Part shown: positions 10,511-22,149 of the stretch, one piece after another
Layout: every line of letters begins with the position of its first letter
How positions within the stretch are numbered: the first letter of the stretch is position 1
NCBI GenBank assembly: GCA_018894105.1
Contig: CM032132.1
Coordinates: 28,013,379-28,077,378 of the forward strand
Length of the DNA: 64,000 nucleotides
From: Jacaranda mimosifolia
Lineage: Eukaryota > Streptophyta > Magnoliopsida > Lamiales > Bignoniaceae
Direction: 5' to 3'
Position numbers and translations under genes: made by a program
Notes under the pieces: generated by a model
Database searches by the model: none
What the model saw: only the letters and a program-made list of their open reading frames with translations
What the model was told of the DNA's origin: nothing

Positions 10511-13327
10511 TGTAGCGCCCCTACTCGGGATAGCACCTAAGCTGAGGCACCACTCTAATTCAGACTTAAATCTCATACATGATTCTAACAATACGCCAAT
10601 CAGAAAATTTTTCAATACTTATCAAATACATATAGCAGCGGATTTCAAACTCACTAACTCTTCAAAATGTTAAATAAGTCATAATTCAACTTCTTACATC
10701 TAACAAAACATATAAAGGCATCATGTTACTGACATCAATCCTGACATACCGCAATGTCACTAAATCCAATTACAGCATTCAAGTGAAGCCTATTAAACAT
10801 CTGAGCACCCATTCTATTACAAAAGTTATTTCTTCACTCCAAGTTGGAATCTCCTATTCTTCACTTATACTTGTCTGAGAAAATCAAGATAAACGAGGCG
10901 GTAAGTCCACAGAACTTAGTGAGGGATAATTGTAACATATATAATGGGGATCTGTTGAGGAAGAAATCAACTCAACAGATCATCAATCAACACTTAACAG
11001 AAATACAATCGGATACATTCAAATAGTCAATAACAGTCTAGCAGGCAGAATAAAGTTGGTCAGGTCAGATTACAGTCGGACAGAACAGTCCCGAATAACA
11101 TTTACATTTAAGTCAGTCTTATCCAAGTGTGACAACTTGATACACGACAGTTGCCGACAGACGGTAGATGCCTAGAAATAGCCCTAGCACATCACAGACA
11201 AACAGACAGTAGATGTCCAGGAATAGCCCTAGCACATCATCGATGCTTAGGAATAGCCCTAACACATCGCAGACAAACAGACAGTAGATGCCCAGGAATA
11301 GCCCTAGCACATCACCGATGCTCAGGAATAGCCCTAACACATCGCAGATAAACAAACAGTAGATGCCTAGGAATAGCCCTAGCACATACCGATGCTCAAG
11401 AATAGCCCTAACACATCGCCCATACCTAAGAATAGCCCTAGCATATGGCTGACAAACTGAATACCCAGGGAATAGCCCCTAGCGTACATAGACTTACAGA
11501 ACGAATACTCAGGGAATGGCCTCTAACATATCAGACTTACAGAACATATACCCAGGGAATAGCCCCTAGCGTATCATACTTACAGAACATATGCCCAGGG
11601 AATAGCTCCTAGCGTATCAGATGTACAGACAGTTCAGAACAGTAACAGTACCGGACAGTACAAATATCATAACAGACAGATAGCAGGACAGATAACAAAA
11701 TGAACATATAGCATATGTCAGAAAACGTTCTGGGTACCAAAACCAATAGAAAATTGAATCAGAACAGAAATCACCCTCACAGGGTTATCCGAATCAGATA
11801 ACAAAATATCAAAGATCTTAACAGATCACAGATTTCAATAACAGTACAGTCAGTTCAGAAACAGTAACCCTCACAGGGGTTTATCACAAATACTAATAAA
11901 TGAAATGAAGTGCCAAATTGGCAGACCCTCACCTCTTGTAGTCTCAGAACTACTATCACAGTCAGCAGCCTATCAGTCCGTGGGACCCACTTCATCGTTA
12001 CCTAACCAAAAGGTAATATTTACAATCAAAATCCATACTAAATCCTATTACTCACAATTATACCATTAATAATCCAGAATCACTAATTTATCGATTAATA
12101 CGGTATCTCATTCTTATTTCAAGGTCATGGTCAAAATCCTAAATCACACAATATTGTTAATCCTTACATAATCAATTCCTAATCAAATGTCATTTAATCT
12201 TATAATATAATCCTTAATACTATTTAAATCCAAGTTTTGGCATTTTGCATAAGTCCGGGTCCACTTAATCCATACTCCTTGCATAGGAATCAACATATAT
12301 ATAAACATATCATCTCTTCCCAATTCCTATTCTTGGCAAGGTACAATGCTAAATTAGGAAAGGTACAACATATGCAACATATATATATATATTAAAGGTA
12401 CAACTAAATCCAAATGCCAAAGCTTGCTACTGGAGTATCAAAACCACAAACCGATTACACAATTACGACCGTCACATCGATGAGGTAAAACTGGTATGAA
12501 GTCGCCGGAGCACCGTTGCCGGAAAATGAGACTGCACCCCCCAGAGAATCCTCTCGCCGAGAGCTTTCCAACGGTACCCTTGGTTTTTGAAAAATCCACT
12601 GAAAAACCCCTCAAAACCCGCTCCAAAGCCTTCACTGTTCAAAGCTTCGCCGCCGATTTTCCGCCGTCTCTACCATGTATTTCCGCCTTGCAGTACTACC
12701 ACCTTGTTCACCTCATTGAGTACTAGCTAAACCACCATTCAAATGCACCATCAGACGTCGAAAAATGAGGAACCCATTTGCTTGCCGTGAGTTTGTTTTC
12801 GGATGTCCTTCATCGTGCTGTTCTGGTGGTCTTCCGCCGCGTATGGTGGTGCTGGTCGAGTGCTAGAGGTGAGGGGAGTTGATTTGGGGTGTTGGTTCGG
12901 AGAAAGAAGTGTCTTCGGTGGGTGGTGGTTGGATGGCCGCGGGAGAGGAGAAAGAAGGAAGAAGAAGAAAAAGAAAAGAAAAGGGAAAGAAGAAGAAAGA
13001 AGAGAAAAAGAAAGTTGCTGCCCACTTTCTTAAAATCAAAATTTCCTATTTTGCGATTTAGTCCTTGAATTTAAGCACTTCTCAATTGAGTCCATGAAGT
13101 CCCAAAAATTTCTCCTAAGCCCCCATTGACTAGTTTCTTCCATACACACCCCTTAAATCAAGAAAATAATCAATTTAATCCCTTAAAATTTCGATCTAAC
13201 CCCAAAACTACCACAATCTCGCAATGAGTCCTTTTCCATTTCTTTTCCTGGCCTTAAAATCCGACCAATAATTCTCTTAATTTCTAAATTCTTATTTCCA
13301 AAAATACTGAATTTTAGGGGTGTTACA
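10511..13327 (-). mobile_element. Solo LTR 1 of a large Ty3-type retrotransposon
   Basis: A 2,817-bp unit with ends tgtagcgcc...ggtgttaca (TG...CA) is flanked by a perfect 5-bp duplication cgttt at 10,506-10,510 and 13,328-13,332. It splits the Copia-1 RT exactly at that site. There is no internal coding region and no second LTR, so it is best read as a solo LTR left by recombination. The minus-strand start TGTAACACCCC and the phrase ctcgccgagagctttcc near 12,552 recur in the 33,199-36,437 copy. A long non-coding LARD-like element is the less likely alternative. Confidence 0.85.
11140..11640 (+). repeat. Minisatellite inside solo LTR 1
   Basis: About a dozen copies of a core resembling 'atgcccaggaatagcccta' plus 'gcacatc', spaced 33-45 bp apart and partly in a two-unit higher order ('cacatcaccgatgctcagg'). 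Open frames across it on both strands are repetitive artefacts. The 33 kb relative has a different minisatellite at a comparable place. Confidence 0.85.
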
Positions 13328-13830
13328 CGTTTGATTTATAACCATTCTTAATCACACACAAATCAAACTTCTCATGCCATTGCTTAGGTGCCTGTTTCAA
13401 GCCATATAAGGATTTAGTTAATTTACAAACTTTGTTTTCTTGGCTTGCTTCTATAAAACCTTCGGGTTGGTCAACGTAAATCTCTTCATTTAAGTCCCCC
13501 TTTAAAAATGCAATTTTTACATCAATTTGATGTATTTGTAAATCAAAAATTGCAGCAATAGCAATCAAGAGTCTAATGGATGTTACTCTAGTAACCGAAG
13601 AATAATTGTCAAAAAATTCTAGGCCTTCTAGTTGCTTGAAACCTTTAGCAACTAATCTAGCCTTATATTTATCAATAGACCCATCCGATTTTAATTTTTT
13701 CCTGAGGACCCATTCACACCCAATTGTTTTATAAGCCGAATGTAAATCAACTAATTTTCAAGTTTTATTTGAAATTAGCGATTCCATCTCATCATTTACA
13801 ACCTCTTACCAAAAAATAGCATTAGGTGAA
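13328..13830 (-). pseudogene. Copia-1 RT N-terminal part
   Basis: Minus-strand frame with copia RT motifs: QIHQIDVKIAFLKGDLNEEI, then YVDQPEGF, then SLYGLKQAPKQWHEKFD. It is cut at its C-terminal side by solo LTR 1. Upstream, about 13,570-13,830, the frame shifts but RT-like sequence around '[20 protein letters not shown]' is still visible, which is the usual start of copia RT. Disrupted, non-functional. Confidence 0.85.
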
Positions 13831-13849
13831 GATAAAGCTTCTTGTAAAG

Positions 13850-14311
13850 TCAGTGGGTATTTTCAACATTAAAAACATAAAAGTCAAGACCAAAATCTTT
13901 TTCTACTCTATCCCTTGTACTTCTTTGTAGTTGAAAATCATTACTATTTTCTTTTCTCAAAATTGAAGTAGAAGAGCTAGGTAGAGACAAAATATTTTGA
14001 TTGTCTCTTTGAGCCCCACTATTTTTAGAATTAAACAGAAACTTTTCTTCATGAAAAATAGCATCATTTGATTCTAAAATCACATTATCGTCAAGATTTA
14101 AAAATATATAGGTTGTATTATTAGAAGCATAACCAAGAAAAGCACAAGTGGTAACTTTTACTCCCAACTTTAGAATTTTAAGATCTGTTAGCCTTATATA
14201 AGCTAAACAGGCCCAAACTCTCAAATATGCCAAGTTTGGCTTAGGATCTCTCCATAGTTCAAAAGGGGTTACTCTGGCCTTTTTATGTGGCATCCTATTT
14301 AACACAAACAA
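13850..14311 (-). pseudogene. Copia-1 integrase C-terminal region
   Basis: Minus-strand frame of about 150 residues with the copia integrase C-terminal phrases NRMPHKKARVTPFELW, LRVWACLAY and CAFLGYASN, followed by a Ser-rich linker ('LPSSSTS') leading to RT. It lies in order between the integrase core and RT. Confidence 0.85.
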
Positions 14312-14379
14312 GCTGTTGAAATAGCTTCACCCCGAAGATTCAAAGGTGCACTTGACTTAATAAGCATGGCACTCGTCAA

Positions 14380-15087
14380 TTAAACAAAAGTCCTATTTTC
14401 TCTTTCAGCCACACCATTAGATGCAGGAGAATATAGAGGAGTAACTTCATGAATTATTCCCAATGATTTAACAAAAGAATTAAACTCATTGAAATCATAT
14501 TCTCGACCTCCATCACTTTTAACTTTTCTTATTTTCTTACCGAATTGATTTTCCACTTCACGGAGGTAATCTTTAAACTTCTCAAACACATCACTTTTAT
14601 TTTTCATCAAATAAACAAAAGTATATTTATAGAAATCATTGTGAATCAATTCTAACAATTCAGTTTTCCTTTCAATATTGGGATGAGGTCTCTTAGTAAT
14701 CTTGACTTTACCACAAGCCTCATATTTTTCAGAATCCTTTTTAATCATTGGAATTAATCCTAAGTTACTCATGATTCCCACATAACGGTTATTAATATGA
14801 CATAAACAAGTATGCCAAAAACTAGTAGAAGAGAGCAAATACACAGAAGTAGAATGTACTTTATTCATCTGAATGTTTAGCTTGAACATCCCATTACATG
14901 CATGTACCTTTCCCACAAAAACACCTCTTTTAATAATTACATATTGATCAAACTTAATAATTTGCTTGAAGCCAGCCTTGTTGAGTGAAAAACTAGATAT
15001 CAAATTCTTCCTCATGGAAGGAGTATATAGCATATCTTTCAAAGTCAGCACCCTTCCTGAGGTGAATTTCAACTCAACTTCTCCCAT
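14380..15087 (-). pseudogene. Copia-1 protease tail and integrase core
   Basis: Frame of about 235 residues. It starts in the protease-to-integrase linker (LKDMLYTPSMRKNLIS), passes the pre-integrase HHCC region (WHTCLCHIN; the second CxxC reads YEAC, missing one Cys) and enters the DDE core. Residues after LELIHNDF jump straight to YKYTFVYLM, so about 30-35 residues of the core, including the region of the second catalytic Asp, seem deleted. It continues through SDGGREY and the HEVTPLYSPASNGVAERENR block with the catalytic Glu. The deletion makes it inactive. Confidence 0.85.
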
Positions 15088-15738
15088 TCCAAGTACTTAG
15101 GTGGTATATCAATCACCAAGCATAATAGTTTTGGGCTCCTCAAAGGAAGTATACACTTTGAACTAGTCTTTTTCATAGCAAACATGGCGGTTCGCACCAG
15201 AATCTACCCACCACCCATCAACACTTTCCACCATATTTATGTCAGTTATCACCACCACAAGTGGCTCCTCAGTTACATTAGCCTGCAGACAGGTTCATGT
15301 TTTCGATATTTTCAAAATCAAGCAATGTGCCCACTCTTGCCACAGACATAACATATTTTCAAATTTTGATGTTGATGTTGTGCTTAGTTATTGTGACCAT
15401 TATGTTTCTTGGGAGATTTAGCATTTTCATAATTTTTCTTTTTTGGCATCAAGTAGGTATTTTTGTGAGAGTTGGGTGCAACATTATTTGAAGAAACCAA
15501 ATTTACCTACGTAGTGACAAGTTGCAAAGTGGTCTCAACTGACTGCATAAGTGCATCCTGGCCTCTTGCTTCTTCCTCCATACGAATTTGCATTATCAAG
15601 GTCTCAAGAGAAAGTAAAAAAGAACTTTACCCTTTCACCTTTTGAAGTGGGTGCCAGTAAAGCGAAATAGCTTGTTGAGATCTCCCATGCTAACATCCGC
15701 TAGTTTTTCAACTGTAACCATTTGAATCTCCTTAGAAT
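15088..15738 (-). pseudogene. Copia-1 gag and protease remnant
   Basis: Fragmented minus-strand coding debris: a gag start MGDLNKLFRFTGTHFKR near 15,650-15,700, a CCHC knuckle start CYVCGKSGHIA near 15,321-15,353 that stops before the last Cys, and the protease active site [12 protein letters not shown] near 15,180-15,215. Gag is far shorter than a normal copia gag, implying an internal deletion. The gag start lies within a few dozen bases of the 5' LTR and no standard tRNA-Met primer-binding site is recognisable between them. Confidence 0.75.
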
Positions 15739-16403
15739 TGAAGGTGAAAGTATAATTACAGCTAAAAAAATATCAAACAATCTCTAGGCTGAGGCGCGGA
15801 TATCTCGTTCTCTTTAAGGAGATTCAAGCCCACTGTAGTAGAAATTTGTTACTGGTCCAGCAATAATACTCTTGACTTATCCCCTCCAGGATACAACAGC
15901 CCAACAACGTCGTATAACTCAAAAACTCTGGACAAGATTTAAGTTCAAAGCTTCACTACAAGAACACCTTCCTTCAACTAGTATAACTCTCATTTAGTGT
16001 GTGCAATATAGCAGTTATAAAATTCTTGCAAGGTTACCAAAAGAAAGAAATGACTCCTATTTATAGGTGTGGAGGACCTCTATAAAATAAATGAGAATTA
16101 GCGAATAAGTAAACCGAAGGTTACATATAGGAATATGGAGGGGTGCAAATGTGAATTGAAGAAGAAGAAAAAGATAAAGGAAGGGATTCTTCCTTTTCTA
16201 ACGAATAATGAGGGACTCTTCACAACTCCACTAACCCCCACTATAATGTGACCATATTCATATCATCAGTGGAGTAATATGAAAGGACATGTAGATTTAA
16301 TGTTCATAACTTCCACCATAATGTGACCATATTCTCATCATCAATGGAGTAATGTGAAAGGACATGTAGATAAATGTAAATATTAAAATGATCAAACACC
16401 AAC
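15739..16403 (-). repeat. Copia-1 5' LTR
   Basis: Direct repeat of 8,260-8,929, with a minus-strand TATA box at 16,058-16,065. Its outer edge reads caccaac followed by ttctaaag. The expected caccaaca plus acttc has lost three bases, consistent with slippage in caacaac. Confidence 0.87.
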
Positions 16404-17331
16404 TTCTAAAGAAGAAATTTGTGAGGAAGATTGTAGGCCTTATCCAAAAAGAGAAAAAAGAAAAAAGAAAAAGAGCCAGAAGTAAGAAATACTACATAGT
16501 GAAGAATTAAGAGACACTTGTGCTAAAAAGTAAAAATAGATAAAAATGATAAAGCACAAAATTGATGGGTTAAAAATTGTCGAGCATTATTAGAATTGTA
16601 AAATTTTGTAATTACCTTAACCTAAAAATATGATCATAATATATTAAGTTGTGCACTTAAAATTTCAAGTATTACACAATAGGCTACCAAAAAAATTCAA
16701 AAAAATATGTGTTATTTACTTTTTGTTTAAAATTAACCGAGTCAATAGAAAAACATAATAGAAATAGAAACAATTAAAATAATTAAGTAGATTGATAAAA
16801 TGATTACAAACTTAGACCTTATTTTGTAATATAAGCTAATAGAGGGATTTGCTTTTTGATTTTGCTTAGTTATCAAGTGAAGCAAAAAGAATGAGATTAG
16901 TATAAAAAAATCAAAAAATAATAGTACATTGACGTAATTATACAAATTAAATTTGATCTTAGAATAGAATCATTAGATGATATAAGGAGAAAATTAGAAT
17001 GCAAAAAACAAAAATAGGGATAAAATGAACTATTATATTTATTTCTGAAATTCTATATAAATATAATTGGGAAAAATAATCTAATCTTTGTGTTGTAAAT
17101 CACAAATAGTAGGAACAAAAGCAAAATAAGAAGTGCAATAGTTGTTAATATTTCAAAAAAGTTAAAACTAGAAGAATAAAATGAAATAAAATTGGATATA
17201 TTTGAGGAACTAAATTATGCTCATTGTTATAGTGCAAAAATTAATGGATGTACTTACCATCCACATGACTCTTCTCTATAGTATTTTTGAATAGATTAAG
17301 AAATTTTTTAAAGAATATATACTAATGAAAC
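16404..17331. other. AT-rich spacer between Copia-1 and Copia-2
   Basis: No gene, RNA or terminal repeat recognised. It ends with gaaac (17,327-17,331), the left target-site duplication of Copia-2. Confidence 0.6.
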
Positions 17332-17928
17332 TGTTGGCAAATCATGATTTAAACATGTAATTACAATTAATCATATAAATCATGACATTCAATATGGGTG
17401 TTCCAGTGTTACTTTTTTAATCAATAGAAGACTTACAACTACGACCATGGATCGAAGCTTGTCTACAAGCCTTGAATGCGTACAAACTCCACGTCCTTTA
17501 AATTGGAATGACCTTCTATTCATTTCTTCCTCTCGCCTTGCAGGGTTGCTATCAGAGCTTCCACAAGCTTACATACCTCAAATCCTTGGGATTATTTGGT
17601 GATACCCCAAGAAAAGATTTAGAAAAATAACTACGAATATGAGAGAGTCTTTTAAGAATGAATACTCAATTTGTGTGTACTAAACTCCTATGAAGATGGC
17701 CTATTTATAGGTGAGTCTTCCAATAGTTCAATCCAACTAAAAGATCTAGATAATGTCTATCCCACACAAGGGAGAATTATCTTCCTAGATATAGATGAGT
17801 ATTATCTATCTAAATCTCTTCACAAAGAAGAGTTTTAATCCATCAAGAATTATGAGTCCTTCTAGATATAGATAAGATCTTTGTTCGAATATGGATGTCT
17901 ATTGGGTCCAGAGTCCCAATTTGTAACA
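17332..17928 (-). repeat. Copia-2 3' LTR
   Basis: Matches 29,898-30,501 over its whole length. In plus orientation it runs tgttggcaaatc...ttgtaaca. Minus-strand TATA box TATAAATA at 17,702-17,709. A purine-rich stretch on the minus strand (GAGTGAGGGA, 17,929-17,938) abuts it as the likely polypurine tract. Confidence 0.9.
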
Positions 17929-18989
17929 TCCCTCACTCATACATATTTGACTCAATCTCATCAAATTCATAATCTATCACGTCCCTTTTTCATACAGGGA
18001 ATAAGGCATACGACCAAGCGAGAAGAAATCAAGTAAGGAGAGTTATAGTAAGCCACCACCAAAGTAATATAACCTTACAACTCAAAACTCACTAAGTACC
18101 CAAAACTATGTGGTCGCACTAAATCAATCATCTCTGATCCTTCAGTATCAAGTAGAGCATGCTTGACTCTTTCCACTATATATCTATGTCAAATACTTTT
18201 GACTTAGTCCGCAGGCCTATGAGCCATAGAACAAGAACGCATTACAAATTTTAGTTTTTCCTCGGCCCCTCATGCCAATTCACTTGGTCTTGACAACTTT
18301 CCTAGTCATGCTTCGATAGATCAAATTGATCATAGTCATTGGAAGCATGCTAAAGTGGCATCAGCAAGCTTACAATTCACGACATGGTCCAAAGTTCCAA
18401 AGGGTACAAGAAATAATGAGGGCTCACATAGTGATGAAGCAGGAACCCATTCAGTCACTCTCCTTAAAGGTCATCGCATAGTACATGTAGTATGAATACA
18501 TGCTATAATGGAGCTCCCACTTAATTTTAGGTATGTCACACTCTTAACTTCATATGAACCTTAGTCCATTTGCTATTCAAGCATCTGACCTGCGCAATAC
18601 TAGACTGTCATTTCTAAAATACCTTCCAGTATTTCGCAAGTTTGGCTACAAACAGGCTTTTATAAAGGTGGACATACTTCATAATCGACCAAATATGATC
18701 TCATCTTAGCCTCCAAGCTAAGGCGACTATAAGTTATATTTTAACTTTCTTAATTTTTCAAAAATGTAAAGGCGATCATTCATATGCATCTCAACAATGC
18801 ATACATGATCTACAAGTCTCATCCAACTTACTATCAAAACGCCAGGGCAATTGCTCGTGTGAGTGGGTTAATTAAGGCCTGTTGACATTCACATGTATCT
18901 TACAACCAGTATACTAATACTAATATAAGAATAGAAAAGAACATCATAATTTCATTAATCAATAAAAATGTTCATACAAGCCAATAATC

Positions 18990-19976
18990 AAATCCTACGA
19001 AGTCTCATACTATTAATATGCCTTTGGAACATATCTCTACACAAAGATGTGGTAAATGGATCAGCAACCATATCGCTACTAGGAATATGCTTGAGAACTA
19101 CTTGTCCTTACGCAATACTGTCTTGAATAAAGTGATGTATGATATCTATATGCTTGGTCCTTCCATGGTACTTGGGGTCCTTAGCATATGCCAAAGCAAT
19201 TGTATTATCACAATAGATAATAATTACATCATCAACATATGCTGAAATGTGCAGACTTTGAAGAAATCTTCTCAACCAGATAGCCTTTTGTACTGTTGAT
19301 ATACATGCAACATATTCTGCTTCCATTGCGGACAAGGAGATGCAAGGTTGTTCCTTGCTACACCAAGTGATAACAGTGCCTCATAGTAAGGATGCATATC
19401 CTAATGTGAATTTGCATTCATCTCTATCTGCTGATCCATCAGCATCACTATATCCAATCAGTCTTAAACTACCTTCATAGTAATTCAAAGTGAGATCACT
19501 TGTTCCTTTCAAAATTCTATGTATCCTTTTGACCGCTGCTCAATGGTTAGGTCCAAGATTACTTTGATACCTATTCATCATCCCAATTGCAAAGACAGGT
19601 CTGGTCGAGTACACATCATAGCATACATTAGACTTCTTACAACACTCACATAGGGAACCTTAGACATGCTCTTCCTTTCTTCTTCTATCTTGCGTTCATC
19701 TCTACCCACTGATCCATCAGCATCACTATATATAATTAGTCTTAAGCTATCTTTATGGTAGCACAAAGTGAGATCACTTGTTCCTTTCAAATATCTAAGT
19801 ATCATTTTGACCGCTGCCCAATGGTCAGGTCCAGGATTGCTTTGATATCTACTCACCATCCCAACTACAAAGCACAAGTCTGGTCGAGTACGCATCATAG
19901 TGTACATCATACTTCCTACAGCACTCGCATATGGAACCTTAGACATGTGTTCCTTTCTTCTTCTGTCTTGGGGCAC
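18990..19976 (-). pseudogene. Copia-2 RNase H and RT connection, with internal duplication
   Basis: Minus-strand copia RNase H: SAMEAEYVACISTVQKAIWL, then IYCDNTIALAYAKDP, then HIDIIHHFI and a C-terminal remnant (MVADPFT). Upstream is the RT connection (KVPYASAVGSMMYTMMRTRP, HWAAVKMILRYLKGT). The connection and start of RNase H occur twice in tandem (278-bp units, 19,417-19,694 and 19,695-19,970), so the frame repeats SKVPY...MCTRPDL. The duplication and scattered stops would abolish function. Confidence 0.85.
19417..19970 (-). repeat. 278-bp tandem duplication inside Copia-2 RNase H region
   Basis: Two head-to-tail copies start at 19,417 and 19,695 (ttcatctcta...). Anchors such as 'gaccgctgc.caatgg' are exactly 278 bp apart (19,531 and 19,809). 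The copies differ by many substitutions, so the duplication is not recent. It is not part of normal copia organisation. Confidence 0.85.
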
Positions 19977-20900
19977 ATTTTTTTGCTAAGAACACAACTT
20001 TTATCCATGGGTGTGGCTATTGGGTTAGCATTATGTACGTAATCGTTTTATAATTCTCTTTATATAAGTCTCTTAAGACAAACTCAAGTGTCTTCTAGAG
20101 CAATCTTAGTGTATCTTAACACCAAGTATGTATTCGGCTTCCCCCATATCCTTCATTTCAAATGTGGAGAATATCTACTTCTGAGTGGCGACAATAAACT
20201 CTATGTCATTTTTAGCGAACAAAATATCGTCCATATACAGTGAGAGTATAAAAAAACTCTTTCCATTTCTCTTGACATACAGACAATGGTCTTTCTGGAT
20301 CATCATAAAGCCTATCGATATGATAACTCAACGAAATCGATAGTACCATTGTCCATATGATTGTTTCAATCCATAGATGGATTATCTTAAGCAACAAACT
20401 TTGTGCTCATGTTTCATTTCTTGAAACCCCATAGGTTGATCCATATAGATCTTCTCGTCCAGCTCTCCATGAGAAATGTTGTCTTGACATCTATCTAAAA
20501 TAATTCCAGATCTAAATGGGCGACTATGACTAGAATTAGGTAAATAGAAGCAAACCTCACCACTAGGAGAATGTCTTTTCATAATTTATCCCATATTTTT
20601 GGGTGTAACCCTTCGTCACAAGTTGAGTTTTGTATTTGTCGATTGATCCATCTGTCTTTCACTTGACCTTTAGAACCGACTTGTTCCCAATGGTTTTATG
20701 TCCAACTAGAAGATCAACTAGCTCGCAAACATAGTTCTTAGCCATTGAGCCTATCTTTTCTTCCAGAGTAGTTATCCACTCTTTTGCATTAGGAGAATTA
20801 CAGCTTCATTATAAGTAGCTGGCTCATCAATATCCACAGAGCCACTCATGAAAGATTCCCCTTCGATTTCATATCATCAATAGGGCATTGTTCCACTTTT
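19977..20900 (-). pseudogene. Copia-2 reverse transcriptase, disrupted
   Basis: Minus-strand RT motifs: HGELDEKIYMDQPMGFQEM near 20,440, then a stop, SIYGLKQS near 20,380, and the YMDD catalytic box at 20,226-20,237 (LYMDDILF). After it come FEMKDMGEAEYILGVKI-like residues near 20,150. Several in-frame stops. Upstream to about 20,900 is the usual RT N-terminal linker in fragments. Confidence 0.8.
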
Positions 20901-21159
20901 GCTTCTTTGTAACTATGGATTTTGAGAGTTTTCTTCCAAATGGAACACCCCTATTGGATCTAGGGTCACTCTCATCATCCCTATCAATTACTGGATAAGG
21001 TTGCAAGCCCTCATCATTGCTAAAGATAGATGCGCCACCTTAAGGAACTCATAACTCATATAGTTCAAGATCTCTATTTACTTCTCCTATAGTTGGGAAA
21101 TCGTCCTCAAGAAAATCCACATCATGGGACTCAATCTCAGTTCTCCATTAGGGTGTTCA

Positions 21160-21900
21160 CCATACATAATATATCCTTTTGAGTGTTCACAATATCTTAT
21201 AAAGACATGTTTACTTGCTCTAAGACCAAGCTTCCCATGCTTGTGAAAAGTACTCTAATCATACCCTACTAATCCCCAAGGTAACAATCCCTCTAAATTG
21301 GGCTTTGTCCTATGCCAAAGTTCATAAGGAATTGAATGAACTGATTTATAGGGTGCAAGGTTTAAAATATAAGTGGTAGTCAAAATTGCATATCCCTAAA
21401 ATGATATTGAAAGATTTGCTTGCGCCATAATTGATCTGGCCATATCTAGAAGTGTTTTATTCCTCCTCTCTGCAATCCTATTTTGTTGTGGGGTGTGTGG
21501 AACATTAATTATCTTATTATACTCTTTTTCCTCACACATTTGTCTAAACTGATCAGATAAGTATTCTTGCCCTCTATCAATATGCAAAACCTTAAATTTT
21601 TTATCCCTCTAATTCTCAACCTCTACCAAGAATCACTTAAAATAATTAGGCGCTTTTGACCGATGAGATAAGAGATATATTGACTCATAGCGCGAACAAT
21701 CATCAATGAAAGTGAGAAATAACATGCACCGTGTCGTGCCCTTACATTCATGGGTCCGCGTATATCTGAGTAGACTAACTCTAGGGAATGAGTAGCCTTT
21801 TTGGCCTTTCCAAAAGGCTTCTGGCAAGCTTTTTCAGCCAAACATAGTTCACACAGAGAGATTGACTTTAGCGAGGGGCCCTAATAGGCCTTCTCAAGCT
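21160..21900 (-). pseudogene. Copia-2 integrase, disrupted
   Basis: Minus-strand copia integrase pieces: SLELVYSDIRGPMNV with the first catalytic Asp region, FIDDCSRY in an alternative frame (second Asp), DRGQEYLSDQF, VPHTPQQNRIAERRNKTLLD with the catalytic Glu, and C-terminal remnants near 21,200-21,350. One frameshift lies around 21,650-21,720, where two overlapping frames share the coding signal. Confidence 0.85.
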
Positions 21901-22149
21901 AACCTAGTTATCATCTTTATCTTATGTGTCTCAATCCCGCATTCCATTTAATAAAATCAAAAATAATATATAAAGCAAAAGAAACAAAAAAATGCAATCA
22001 TGTGATAATTCTAACATTAAAATCCATTATGCATAAAACCTAATCCATAAAGGTCTTTATCAAGAAAAATAGACAAATTAGTATTCTCAAATAGCAAGAA
22101 AAACCATGTTTTAAAAGTGCATTAACTGAAACTAAATCACATCGAATCC

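Larger units (their letters stand above)
8260..16403 (-). mobile_element. Copia-1: Ty1/copia LTR retrotransposon, decayed, with nested solo LTR
   Basis: Two direct LTRs (8,260-8,929 and 15,739-16,403) flank a minus-strand series in copia order: gag knuckle, protease, integrase, RT, RNase H. Left flank acttc and right-side acttc suggest a 5-bp target duplication, with one CAA unit lost at the right LTR edge. A polypurine tract abuts the 3' LTR. The RT is interrupted by a 2.8 kb solo LTR at 10,511-13,327, so the element proper is about 5.3 kb, a normal copia length. Stops, frameshifts and deletions in gag and integrase make it non-autonomous. Copia assignment is firm from domain order and motifs; I do not name the lineage. 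Confidence 0.9.

Noticed and set aside
11119..11385. Minus-strand frame of repeated 'DVLGLFL' residues and its plus-strand twin at 11,151-11,351
   Set aside because: Both frames simply translate the minisatellite inside solo LTR 1. The periodicity comes from the DNA repeat and there is no domain, start context or conservation.
11140..11640. Possible CRISPR-like array of regular repeats
   Set aside because: Repeats are diverged, the 'spacers' are repeats too, and the setting is a plant LTR. It is a minisatellite.
12803..13061. Overlapping short frames rich in Lys/Arg/Glu or Ser/Phe
   Set aside because: They translate a purine-rich tract in solo LTR 1. The low-complexity composition explains the open frames on both strands.
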